13,121 bases of DNA from Candidatus Falkowiibacteriota bacterium (GCA_013203415.1 JABMQE010000071.1:1-13121); one strand, 5' to 3'. Shown: positions 6,081-11,517, counted from the first letter of the stretch. Notes: a model not told the origin generated them from the sequence alone. Numbers and translations: made by a program.

Positions 6081-6669
6081 CTTTTTTGTTTATGCTAAAT
6101 ACACAACCGCAGTAATTTTGGCGGTAAAAGTTTTCTTTTTTTGCAATCTCGCAGGCGTGTTTGAAGCCGTCGTGTTTTTTGAAATCTTTGGGAAGAAATT
6201 TAGTTTTATATTTTTTTGCCAAGTTTCGACCGATTTTGTTGATTACCTCGGCTTTTTTGTGCGGGCTGATTGTTAGGGTGGTGGTGAAGAGGTCGAAATT
6301 GCCTGCAGGCGAGACGCCGGCGTCTCGCCTTCCGTATAAGGCGGTTTGTTCTAATCTCATTGTATAACAAATATGACACCTTTGTCCAGCACGCTTAGCG
6401 TGCCTGATCGGGACGCTTAGCGTCCCGCCCTCTGGATCTCGTTCGTGACCTTTTGTGAGCTCAAACCACCTATCTTTATCGTAATAACCTTGGATTAAGG
6501 GAATATTAAGTTTTTTACACTGGCTCGCGACATCATTTAGACGTTTTTGGTATTCTTCGCTGGGATGGATGTTTGGGTTGTAGAAAAAACAGGTGACTTT
6601 ATATTCTTTTAGTTGGGAGAGAACACCGGCTAAGCAGGTGGCGCAGCAGACGTGGAGAAGTAATTTCAT
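6073..6669 (-). CDS. queH: Epoxyqueuosine reductase QueH with two repeat-derived inserts
   Basis: Reduces epoxyqueuosine to queuosine in tRNA, the cobalamin-independent alternative to QueG; an iron-sulfur enzyme of the former DUF208 family. Family cysteines are all present: HVCCATC (C8, C9, C12), RCHIC (C98, C101) and YCGC (C187, C189). FTTTLTISPHK (128-138) and FYRQNYCGCVFS (181-192) are family signatures. Two segments look extra against the usual pattern. About 13 residues, TLSVPIRHAKRAG (83-95), stand between PEGG and QRC; about 7 are added in LYGRRDAGVSPAGN (111-124). Both are coded by palindromic DNA (6389-6426, 6307-6330). The frame stays open and no key residue is lost, so the enzyme is probably functional. 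ATG 6669 starts at the family N-terminus. The other queuosine genes are not in the window. Confidence 0.9.
   Translation of the reverse strand: MKLLLHVCCATCLAGVLSQLKEYKVTCFFYNPNIHPSEEYQKRLNDVASQCKKLNIPLIQGYYDKDRWFELTKGHERDPEGGTLSVPIRHAKRAGQRCHICYTMRLEQTALYGRRDAGVSPAGNFDLFTTTLTISPHKKAEVINKIGRNLAKKYKTKFLPKDFKKHDGFKHACEIAKKENFYRQNYCGCVFSINKKDG
6307..6330. repeat. 24-bp perfect palindrome inside queH
   Basis: AGGCGAGACGCC is followed by its exact reverse complement, centred between 6318 and 6319. It is read in frame as part of GRRDAGVSPAG in QueH. It shares the AGGC-GA/TGGA-CGCC plan with the intergenic 28-bp palindrome at 11819-11846 and the AGGCGAG start with those at 21-48 and 11710-11737. 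Confidence 0.85.
6389..6426. repeat. Tandem pair of palindromes inside queH
   Basis: GCACGCTTAGCGTGC (6389-6403) and GGGACGCTTAGCGTCCC (6410-6426) are separated by six bases and share the core ACGCTTAGCGT; each is a 7-8 bp stem with a single central base. They are read in frame as the residues GTLSVPIRHAKRA of QueH, just before the RCxxC motif. Confidence 0.85.
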
Positions 6670-6670
6670 A

Positions 6671-6786
6671 CAGCAGATTTTAGCAGATTATAACGGATTA
6701 TTATTTTGTCTTGTTAAATTATTTATTCCCTCCGTTATTATCATAAAAATCTGCTGTATTAATCTGCTTTAATCTGCTGTCTGCTT
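6671..6786. repeat. Inverted and direct repeats at the NUDIX-queH junction
   Basis: CAGCAGATTTT (6671-6681) pairs with AAAATCTGCTG (6746-6756), and ATAACGGA (6690-6697) with TCCGTTAT (6731-6738), giving two stacked stems. Further direct copies of AATCTGCT follow to about 6786. The element begins next to the queH start and runs into the 3' end of the NUDIX gene, encoding its last ~20 residues. Confidence 0.75.
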
Positions 6787-7207
6787 TATCTAATATTTTC
6801 CGCATGCTCTCGTGCGTTAGCTGTTCCCGCGCTTGTTGGTATTCGAGCCACTTATAATCGCAATGTTCGGGGGAAAGAGTGATGGCATTGGTTTTGGATT
6901 CGACTAAAAAGTAGATAGCTTCTTTGTGGACAGTTTCAAAATAATTTTTGGTATTTCTTCGTTTGAAAAAATACTCGTCCCTGATTCTAAAATCACCAAC
7001 AAAACTTAAATCGCGAAGCCCGGTCTCCTCTTCTGTTTCGCGGGTGACTGTGAGTTTTATATCTTCGTTTGGCTCGATATGGCCTTTGACAAAACCCCAA
7101 TAACCGGGCGTGCCGGTTGATTCTTGGAAATAGCGGAGGAGGAGATATTTAATTTTATTTTCGGCGCGATGAAAGATTACTGCGCCGGCGCTAAATTCTT
7201 GGGGCAC
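6719..7207 (-). CDS. NUDIX hydrolase, Ap4A-hydrolase-like
   Basis: A 162-aa hydrolase of a nucleoside-diphosphate-linked substrate, probably diadenosine tetraphosphate-like. The Nudix box reads GHIEPNEDIKLTVTRETEEETGL (residues 42-64) and fits GX5EX7REUXEEXGU except that Thr stands at the first U position. SAGAVIF (6-12) and GYWGFVKGHIE (35-45) recall bis(5'-nucleosyl)-tetraphosphatases. The GTG at 7207 is chosen because it gives MPQEFSAGAVIF, the usual family N-terminus; the frame stays open to an ATG at 7333, but that would overlap rarA by 77 nt and translate a palindrome. The last ~20 residues (from about RLKQINTADF) come from repeat DNA and are unlike the family. It lies 49 nt after rarA and 49 nt before queH. 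Confidence 0.85.
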   Translation of the reverse strand: MPQEFSAGAVIFHRAENKIKYLLLRYFQESTGTPGYWGFVKGHIEPNEDIKLTVTRETEEETGLRDLSFVGDFRIRDEYFFKRRNTKNYFETVHKEAIYFLVESKTNAITLSPEHCDYKWLEYQQAREQLTHESMRKILDKADSRLKQINTADFYDNNGGNK

Positions 7208-7224
7208 GTGTTTATTTATTATTC

Positions 7225-7253
7225 CAGCCAGAGGCTGGTCAGCCCGCTGGCTG
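7225..7253. repeat. Interrupted palindrome between rarA and NUDIX gene
   Basis: CAGCCAG (7225-7231) pairs with CTGGCTG (7247-7253), and the inner GGCTG (7233-7237) with CAGCC (7240-7244), giving a bulged 12-bp hairpin. It fills most of the 49-nt gap between the rarA stop and the NUDIX GTG. It is another member of the GC-rich repeat population in this AT-rich DNA. Confidence 0.75.
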
Positions 7254-7256
7254 ATA

Positions 7257-8555
7257 TTATTCTTTTTTATTTTTGAGATATTTCCGGCCTTTGAGTTTTT
7301 CTGGCAAATAATCCTGTTCTTCTTTGTAATCATATTTTGGCGAGTATTTATAGCCCTTGGAGTAGTTTAGGTCTTTCATAAGCTGGGTGGGGGCATTGCG
7401 GATGTGCAGAGGAACGGGGTCGTTTTGGGTGTATTTAACATCATTTTTAATTTGGCCATAGGCCTCGTAGAGTTCGTTCGACTTTTTACATTTTGCCATA
7501 TAAACCACTGCCTGCGCAAGGGCAAGCTCGCATTCTGGCATCCCTATAAAATGGCAGGCCTGATAGGCGGAGACGGCTTGGACAAGGGCTTGGGAGTTGG
7601 CAAGGCCAATATCTTCGGAAGCAAAACGGATTAAACGGCGAGCGACGTAGAGCGGATCCTCCCCTGCTTCGAGCATACGCCCGAGCCAGTACAGGGCGGC
7701 ATCAGCATTGCTTCCCCGCATGCTTTTGTGCAGGGCAGAGATGATGTTGTAGTGTTCTTCGCCGCCTTTGTCATAAAGAATATGTGAACGTTGGAGTGCG
7801 TCTTGGATTTTTTGTTTGTTGATTGTTATTTCTTTTTTCAGAGAGGGCGATTGGCGCCCGCCTGCCGGCGAGGCAGGAATCGCCCCTACAGATGAACTTA
7901 CTGCGAGTTCTAAAGCATTAAGCGCAGAGCGGGCATCGCCATCTGCTAATTCTGCTAAATATTTTATAATACTTGGTGTGATTTTTATTTTAAGAGAGCC
8001 GAATCCCCTATCGTCTTTTAGGGCATGCTTTAAGATTTTTATTATGGCTTCGGGTTCTAATTTTTTTAGGACAAAGACGCGGCAGCGGGAGAGCAAGGCG
8101 GAGATAATCTCGAAGCTGGGATTTTCGGTGGTAGCGCCTATTAGGATAACTGTGCCGTTTTCCACATGAGGCAGAAGGGCATCTTGCTGGGCTTTGGTCC
8201 AGCGATGGATTTCGTCTAAAAATAATATGGTTTTTTGGTTATGGAGTTTGCGGTTTTCTTGGGCTTGGCCTACAATTTTGGTTAAATCGGCTTTCCCGCT
8301 GGTGACTGCGGACATTTGGATAAAAACCGAGTTGGTTATTTTGGCAATAATCCGGGCTAGGGTTGTTTTGCCACAGCCAGGAGGACCCCAAAGTATCATT
8401 GAGGGCGGTTCATCGCGCTCTATGGCAAGGCGCAAAACTTTATCTTTGCCGATTAAATCTTCTTGGCCTTCGAACTCTTTGAAATCCCGGGCGCGTATTC
8501 TATCAGCCAAGGGTGCGTCTTTTTTTAGGTTTTGGTCGAAGAGATCATTTACCAT
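7257..8555 (-). CDS. rarA: Replication-associated recombination ATPase RarA (MgsA) with in-frame repeat insert
   Basis: A AAA+ ATPase of the RarA/MgsA/WRNIP1 family, acting at stalled replication forks. In 432 aa: Walker A GPPGCGKTT at 57-65, Walker B LFLDEIHR at 111-118, sensor-1 region ATTENPSFE at 141-149, sensor-2 region GDARSALNALELA at 206-218, and the C-terminal tetramerisation domain with HYNIISALHKSMRGSNADAALYW (268-290), GEDPLYVARRLIRFASEDIG (298-317) and KYSPKYDY. Residues about 222-238 (SVGAIPASPAGGRQSPS) are not expected from the family; they fall in the loop between the lid and the helix beginning ITINKQKIQDAL, and are coded by a hairpin repeat at 7845-7885. All ATPase motifs are intact. 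ATG 8555 has a G-rich upstream stretch (AGGGGGTAAA). First gene of the minus-strand block. Confidence 0.93.
   Translation of the reverse strand: MVNDLFDQNLKKDAPLADRIRARDFKEFEGQEDLIGKDKVLRLAIERDEPPSMILWGPPGCGKTTLARIIAKITNSVFIQMSAVTSGKADLTKIVGQAQENRKLHNQKTILFLDEIHRWTKAQQDALLPHVENGTVILIGATTENPSFEIISALLSRCRVFVLKKLEPEAIIKILKHALKDDRGFGSLKIKITPSIIKYLAELADGDARSALNALELAVSSSVGAIPASPAGGRQSPSLKKEITINKQKIQDALQRSHILYDKGGEEHYNIISALHKSMRGSNADAALYWLGRMLEAGEDPLYVARRLIRFASEDIGLANSQALVQAVSAYQACHFIGMPECELALAQAVVYMAKCKKSNELYEAYGQIKNDVKYTQNDPVPLHIRNAPTQLMKDLNYSKGYKYSPKYDYKEEQDYLPEKLKGRKYLKNKKE
7845..7885. repeat. Hairpin repeat inside rarA
   Basis: GGGCGATT (7845-7852) pairs with AATCGCCC (7878-7885); the inner CCTGCC (7861-7866) pairs with GGCAGG (7872-7877) around the loop GGCGA. 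The bases 7853-7860 are a one-sided bulge. The element is GC-rich in AT-rich surroundings and is translated in frame in RarA. Confidence 0.8.
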
Positions 8556-8580
8556 TTTACCCCCTCTTGCGTTCTCCCCC

Positions 8581-8616
8581 CATTCGACAAGCTCAGGGCT
8601 GGCCTTGGTAAGGGCG
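8581..8616. repeat. Partial REP-like repeat upstream of rarA
   Basis: ATTCGACAAGCTCAGGG (8582-8598) has the look of a widespread bacterial repeat end, followed by the small hairpin GCCTT-GGT-AAGGGC (8602-8615). No full partner arm is present nearby, so this may be a worn or half copy. It lies in the 141-nt gap between rarA and the DUF559 gene. Confidence 0.45.
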
Positions 8617-8661
8617 AGATAGTTATGAATTAATAATATTGCTGATTTGCTTATTCGTTAT

Positions 8662-8699
8662 CCTCCCCTTACTAAGGGGAGGAATTAAAGGAGGGGTTA
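8662..8699. repeat. C-rich hairpin repeat at the 3' edge of the DUF559 gene
   Basis: CCTCCCCTT (8662-8670), loop ACT, AAGGGGAGG (8674-8682) form a perfect 9-bp stem. Eight bases later AGGAGGGGTTA ends the element; its last three bases are the TAA stop codon (minus strand) of the DUF559 gene. The CCTCCCCTT motif recurs on the other side of the gene at 9075-9083. Confidence 0.85.
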
Positions 8700-9065
8700 T
8701 TTTTGATTAGCTATTGATTTACAGATATTATGTAGATTATCCCACATAGCGTTTAGTTCGTTTAATATTTCTTCGTCATTATATCTTATTACTGTGAAAC
8801 CTTCACTCTCTAAATATTCTTGTTTTTCTTGGTCTTTTTTTTGAGTGTCTGGGTGGTCGTGAGTAGCTCCGTCTATTTCTACCACTAATTTTAATTTGGG
8901 ACAATAGAAATCTACTATATATTTTCCGATACCATATTGTCTTCTGAATTTGTACCCCAGTTGATTACTTTTTATATGAATCCAGAGAACGACTTCGGCT
9001 TTTGTCATATCTTTTCTTAAGGTTTTTCTAATACCCCTGAATTTTTCATGGTTGTAAAGTTTCAT
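8697..9065 (-). CDS. DUF559 family PD-(D/E)xK endonuclease-like protein
   Basis: A complete 122-aa protein of the DUF559 / very-short-patch-repair-like nuclease fold; true substrate unknown. The family pattern is clear: LRKDMTKAEVVLWIHIKSNQLG (16-37), KFRRQYGIGKYIVDFYC (39-55), KLVVEIDGATH (59-69) and GFTVIRYNDEEI (89-100). Likely metal residues are D52, E63 and D65, with H69 nearby, all present. The start ATG 9065 has a strong GGAGG 9 nt upstream, which is itself part of the repeat 9075-9116, and the TAA stop is part of the repeat at 8662-8699. The gene thus fills the space between two C-rich repeat blocks with no spare sequence at its 3' end. No methylase or other restriction partner is adjacent. 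Confidence 0.9.
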   Translation of the reverse strand: MKLYNHEKFRGIRKTLRKDMTKAEVVLWIHIKSNQLGYKFRRQYGIGKYIVDFYCPKLKLVVEIDGATHDHPDTQKKDQEKQEYLESEGFTVIRYNDEEILNELNAMWDNLHNICKSIANQK

Positions 9066-9074
9066 CTACTTAGA

Positions 9075-9116
9075 CCTCCCCTTTAGTTCCCCTCCTTGGC
9101 AAGGAGGCAGGAGGGG
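9075..9116. repeat. C-rich hairpin repeat at the 5' edge of the DUF559 gene
   Basis: CCTCCCCTT (9075-9083) is the same 9-mer as at 8662-8670. It is followed by CCCCTCCTTGGCAAGGAGG (9089-9107), a 7-bp stem with loop GGC, then GGAGGGG (9110-9116). On the minus strand the first part supplies the GGAGG ribosome binding site of the DUF559 gene. Confidence 0.85.
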
Positions 9117-9181
9117 ATAAGTTTTTGTTTACTTTCTTTTATTATTAGCTAATATATTTTAGCATTATATTAAATAAAGGA

Positions 9182-9209
9182 AAAGGACGACTGCAGAGGG
9201 TCGTCCTTT
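9182..9209 (-). terminator. Terminator ending the AbrB-led cassette
   Basis: AAAGGACGAC (9182-9191) pairs with GTCGTCCTTT (9200-9209) over an 8-nt loop; on the minus strand the stem is followed by TCCTTTATTT. It lies 52 nt past the last gene of the cassette and closes it. The left arm starts only 65 nt from the repeat at the DUF559 gene. Confidence 0.75.
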
Positions 9210-9260
9210 GTTTCGCTTCGATTGGCGATGGAGGCACACTTCATGCCCAAACGCATACCT

Positions 9261-9506
9261 CTATGTCTCCTTTCGTTTGGGTACACTGTGCATTCTCACC
9301 AGCTCCCGTATCTTGGCGTCATGCACGTTGGCGTAGTGAAAATCGATGGCCACCTTTACTACTTTGGCCACGATACCCATAAAGATGCATGTCAGCAAAA
9401 AATCAACCACGGACCTAGAGGATAGTTCCACTAACCGTGGTGCTATCACCGCGATAATAACCGCGATAGATAGGATGAGTATGATTTGTTCGAGTTTAGC
9501 ACCCAT
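9261..9506 (-). CDS. Small two-span membrane protein (cassette gene 6)
   Basis: An unrecognised 81-aa protein. Hydrophobic spans lie at about residues 6-26 (QIILILSIAVIIAVIAP) and 34-54 (VDFLLTCIFMGIVAKVVKVAI), followed by a His/Lys/Arg-rich tail. The start ATG 9506 has the strong leader GGGGAGGTAACC, and the 14-nt stretch GGAGGTAACCATGG is identical to the leader of the 115-aa gene at 10015. It begins 12 nt after the stop of the 50-aa gene and is the last gene before the terminator at 9182-9209. Confidence 0.75.
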   Translation of the reverse strand: MGAKLEQIILILSIAVIIAVIAPRLVELSSRSVVDFLLTCIFMGIVAKVVKVAIDFHYANVHDAKIRELVRMHSVPKRKET

Positions 9507-9518
9507 GGTTACCTCCCC

Positions 9519-9671
9519 TCAAAAGAATGTATGAAACAGACGTCTCCACCAAGAAACCGGTTTGGGGTTGGTGAGTTTAAACACTGGAATATCGCTTTTT
9601 TGAGGTGATATCCAACTCTCCCCCCTTATCGGCCGACCCAGAGTATGTCTCATCAGTTTTTCAAGTTTCAT
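9519..9671 (-). CDS. 50-aa basic protein (cassette gene 5)
   Basis: A 50-aa reading frame whose ATG (9671-9669) overlaps the TGA of the upstream 115-aa gene as ATGA, with GAGGAAG just upstream as ribosome binding site. Its TGA stop lies 12 nt before the next gene's ATG. The protein begins MKLEKLMRHTLGRPIRG and ends PKPVSWWRRLFHTFF: basic, Pro- and aromatic-containing, no membrane span, with an amphipathic C-terminus that might touch a membrane. It exactly fills the space between two well-supported genes, which is the main reason to accept it. No family is recognised. Confidence 0.65.
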   Translation of the reverse strand: MKLEKLMRHTLGRPIRGESWISPQKSDIPVFKLTNPKPVSWWRRLFHTFF

Positions 9672-10015
9672 GGCTTCCTCCGGTTCGATGAGAACCGATT
9701 TTGAGGTAAGGAACGGAATACCTGCATAAAGGTGGTAGCGCCCGAAAGCTTTGCTTTTCTTACGTCATACCATAAATTCAAGGCAAAGCTAGTAAGGCAG
9801 AGGGTAAGACCCATTGCCAAAGCCAAATAACTGGCCATGGTCTCCATTGCTAACGGCTCGTAGGGACTCTCCGCCTCAACTCTTACGCCCACCACTAAGG
9901 CGACGAAGGAAACTATAAGGCAGAAAAATGCGATTATCCATAGTGGACGATAGAGCCAGCTTAAAATCCTGCATCTTTTGTCTGTATCGTCTCCATGCCC
10001 CTTCCGGAATTCCAT
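9668..10015 (-). CDS. Two-span membrane protein (cassette gene 4)
   Basis: An unrecognised 115-aa protein. The polar N-terminus MEFRKGHGDDTDKRCR precedes spans at about residues 24-44 and 62-84, with a short acidic loop (EAESPYEP) between and a basic tail (FSSNRRKP). Both ends should be cytoplasmic. The frame stays open to 10039, but ATG 10015 is chosen because AAGGAGGTAACC stands directly before it and the longer start would run back into the upstream gene's stop region. It starts 16 nt after the stop of the 51-aa gene, and its own stop overlaps the next start as ATGA. Confidence 0.75.
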   Translation of the reverse strand: MEFRKGHGDDTDKRCRILSWLYRPLWIIAFFCLIVSFVALVVGVRVEAESPYEPLAMETMASYLALAMGLTLCLTSFALNLWYDVRKAKLSGATTFMQVFRSLPQNRFSSNRRKP

Positions 10016-10031
10016 GGTTACCTCCTTATGC

Positions 10032-10187
10032 TTATGCAAACCGATGGGCGAGCGTTGCGATACCCCAGATAATAACGATAATGCCGATGATGCCGTCGAA
10101 TCGACGCTGTCTGGCTCCGTGAAAGGCCAGCTTCCCGATGCTGTAAGTGGCGCCGAGAGCTATTGCGATAACACATTCACAGTTCAT
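10032..10187 (-). CDS. 51-aa single-span protein (cassette gene 3)
   Basis: Starts MNCECVIAIALG and has a hydrophobic stretch near residues 31-44 (GIIGIIVIIWGIATL), plus a weaker hydrophobic N-terminus. The ATG (10187-10185) overlaps the TGA of the previous gene as ATGA, with AAAGGAAAAG as ribosome binding site. The frame is open further upstream to 10376, but that part lies wholly inside the preceding gene and reads as Cys- and Ser-rich nonsense, so the short start is preferred. Function unknown. Confidence 0.65.
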   Translation of the reverse strand: MNCECVIAIALGATYSIGKLAFHGARQRRFDGIIGIIVIIWGIATLAHRFA

Positions 10188-10411
10188 GGTCTTTTCCTTT
10201 GTGGTTTTTTTGGACCGAAAATCATGTTTATACCGACAAGAGAGCCCCAGACACCAACAATTACTATGGAGCCGCGGGTAATCTGGTCTGCTAGTTTTAG
10301 ACTTGTGATTTGGTTCGCAACCATCACAATATAGCAATACAATACCACATACTTGCCCGATATCTGAAAAAAACACCGTGCCTTCATAGACAACAAAATA
10401 CTTAGCGACAT
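10184..10411 (-). CDS. Small two-span membrane protein (cassette gene 2)
   Basis: An unrecognised 75-aa protein with hydrophobic segments at about residues 20-34 (KYVVLYCYIVMVANQ) and 47-66 (GSIVIVGVWGSLVGINMIFG), ending in a basic tail PKKPQRKRP. ATG 10411 has AAGGAG 6 nt upstream. It starts 27 nt after the AbrB-like gene's stop, and its own stop overlaps the next start by 4 nt. The basic tail following the last span suggests a cytoplasmic C-terminus. Confidence 0.7.
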   Translation of the reverse strand: MSLSILLSMKARCFFQISGKYVVLYCYIVMVANQITSLKLADQITRGSIVIVGVWGSLVGINMIFGPKKPQRKRP

Positions 10412-10438
10412 TGACTTCTCCTTTTGTGAGAGAGCTTG

Positions 10439-10621
10439 CTATTTCTTTTTACTCCTTTTGGGAGTAGGCCAATCGCGGATTTCGATCCGTCCTCGGCCTT
10501 TATCAACAAGTACGAGCTTTTGTTTCTCTTTCCACCCGTACTTTTTTATAATGGACTTTGGGATATTGACGGTGTAGCTGTGAGATGATGCTTTTGTGAG
10601 TTTTCTTTGATACTTTTTCAT
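10439..10621 (-). CDS. AbrB/MazE-like swapped-hairpin DNA-binding protein (cassette gene 1)
   Basis: A 60-aa transcription regulator. RKLTKASSHSYTVNIPKSIIKKYGWKEKQKL (residues 6-36) has the AbrB/SpoVT pattern: a short strand, then IPK, then a helix ending at GW, then a second strand pair (VLVDKGRGRIEI). The tail is very basic. Proteins of this domain bind DNA as dimers and often control their own operon. Directly upstream (17 nt from the ATG) lies a 36-bp array of palindromic 12-mers, a natural operator candidate. No Shine-Dalgarno is seen before ATG 10621, unlike the other genes of the cassette. It could instead be the antitoxin of a toxin-antitoxin pair, but the next genes do not resemble known toxins. 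Confidence 0.85.
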   Translation of the reverse strand: MKKYQRKLTKASSHSYTVNIPKSIIKKYGWKEKQKLVLVDKGRGRIEIRDWPTPKRSKKK

Positions 10622-10637
10622 AATTTTTGAAATTATT

Positions 10638-10673
10638 GACGTACGTACGGACGTACGTACGGTCGTACGTACG
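10638..10673 (-). promoter_or_regulatory. Three tandem palindromic 12-mers, likely operator
   Basis: GACGTACGTACG is repeated twice and followed by GTCGTACGTACG, without gaps. Each unit holds the self-complementary 10-mer CGTACGTACG. The array lies between the stop of the IMPase-like gene (10677) and the start of the AbrB-like gene (10621), where the promoter of the cassette should be. Even spacing of 12 bp sets neighbouring sites a little over one helical turn apart. Confidence 0.65.
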
Positions 10674-10676
10674 TTT

Positions 10677-11456
10677 TTAATTAAATATTTTTAATAATTT
10701 TTCATGGATATCTGTGCCATTGCTGGCGATAAATAGATTGTTTTTGTCGTTTAAGTCCTCTTGGCCATTAAAATCGGTTATCTTTGCTCCGGCTTCCCTT
10801 GCCATAAGCTTGCCCCCGCCAAAGTCGTAGATTTCGCTGCCATCATTAACAATAGCTTCGTATTTGCCAGAAGCTAAGGTACAATAATCCAAAGCCACAG
10901 ACCAATTGGCTAAAATTCTTCCAAAGCCCAAAAGATATAATTTGTGAACTATGTCGCCCATATACTCGTTTGTGCTGGCATAGTCGCCAACATAACTTAC
11001 TGAAGCTTTTTTTATGTTTGGATTATTATTAACTTTTAATTTTTGGTTTTCTAGATATACGCCCTTGCCTTTTTCGCAGGTGAAGGTTCTGTTGGTAATG
11101 GGGCAATAGACGATATTAGAAATTACTTTTTCTTTTTGCCACAGGGAAATAGCGACCGAAAAATTTGGCGTACCGGTAACAAAATTATGCGAGCCGTCTA
11201 AGGGGTCTATCACAAAAGTATAATCGGATTTTTTGTCTATAATGCCGGCTTCTTCGCTATGGATATTGTAATCTGGATAATCTTTATTAAGATGCGCGAG
11301 GATGGCTTTTTCCGAAGCCAAGTCCGCTTTGGTAACATAATCACGGTCTGTTGATTTTTCTTTAATATCAAGGTCTAGGCCTTGGAGAAAATATTTTTTT
11401 AATTCTTCGCCGCCGGCTTTGGCGGCTTTAATAATTTTTTGGGTTTGGGTGTTCAT
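10677..11456 (-). CDS. Inositol-monophosphatase-family phosphatase
   Basis: A 259-aa Mg-dependent phosphatase of the IMPase/FBPase/CysQ superfamily. The metal site is visible: E68/E69 in HSEEAG, DPLDGSHNF at 84-92 (family DPxDGTxNF, with Ser for Thr), and D211 in YDFGGGKLMAREAGAKITDFNG (family WDxAAG). The substrate may be inositol phosphate, a sugar bisphosphate or 3'-phosphoadenosine phosphate; sequence alone does not decide. Length is normal and the start (MNTQTQKIIKAAKAGGEELKKYF) fits the family's first helix. Upstream lie a tRNA and its terminator; downstream, 4 nt past the stop, begins the operator-like array of the AbrB cassette. Confidence 0.9.
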   Translation of the reverse strand: MNTQTQKIIKAAKAGGEELKKYFLQGLDLDIKEKSTDRDYVTKADLASEKAILAHLNKDYPDYNIHSEEAGIIDKKSDYTFVIDPLDGSHNFVTGTPNFSVAISLWQKEKVISNIVYCPITNRTFTCEKGKGVYLENQKLKVNNNPNIKKASVSYVGDYASTNEYMGDIVHKLYLLGFGRILANWSVALDYCTLASGKYEAIVNDGSEIYDFGGGKLMAREAGAKITDFNGQEDLNDKNNLFIASNGTDIHEKLLKIFN

Positions 11457-11480
11457 GCGGTTATACTATCATTTTATAAT

Positions 11481-11500
11481 AAAAAAAGCCAGATGTGGCT
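11481..11500 (-). terminator. Rho-independent terminator, minus strand
   Basis: On the minus strand AGCCA, loop CATC, TGGCT is followed by a run of seven T. It lies about 96 nt downstream of tRNA-Pro and 24 nt upstream of the IMPase-like ATG, so it should end the tRNA transcript and leave the phosphatase with a separate start in the short gap, or allow some read-through. Confidence 0.75.
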
Positions 11501-11517
11501 GGTGGGCGAGCTGAGCT

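Noticed and set aside
8194..8622. Long open frame (142 codons) opposite the 5' part of rarA
   Set aside because: Lies wholly antisense to the well-supported RarA frame and encodes no recognisable protein.
9164..9169. TATAAT on the minus strand upstream of the DUF559 gene
   Set aside because: No -35 hexamer at a fitting distance; the position falls on the terminator stem. AT-rich DNA gives such matches by chance.
9170..9256. Possible 28-codon seventh gene at the end of the AbrB cassette, ATG at 9256
   Set aside because: Has an AAGGAG upstream but runs right through the terminator hairpin and the peptide shows no features.
9222..9425. Plus-strand open frame over the last cassette gene
   Set aside because: Antisense to a gene with a much better ribosome binding site and a membrane-protein pattern.
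10439..10621. Classical toxin-antitoxin pair led by the AbrB/MazE-like protein
   Set aside because: The gene that follows encodes a two-span membrane protein without MazF, PemK, VapC or other known toxin motifs; a membrane toxin is possible but cannot be supported.
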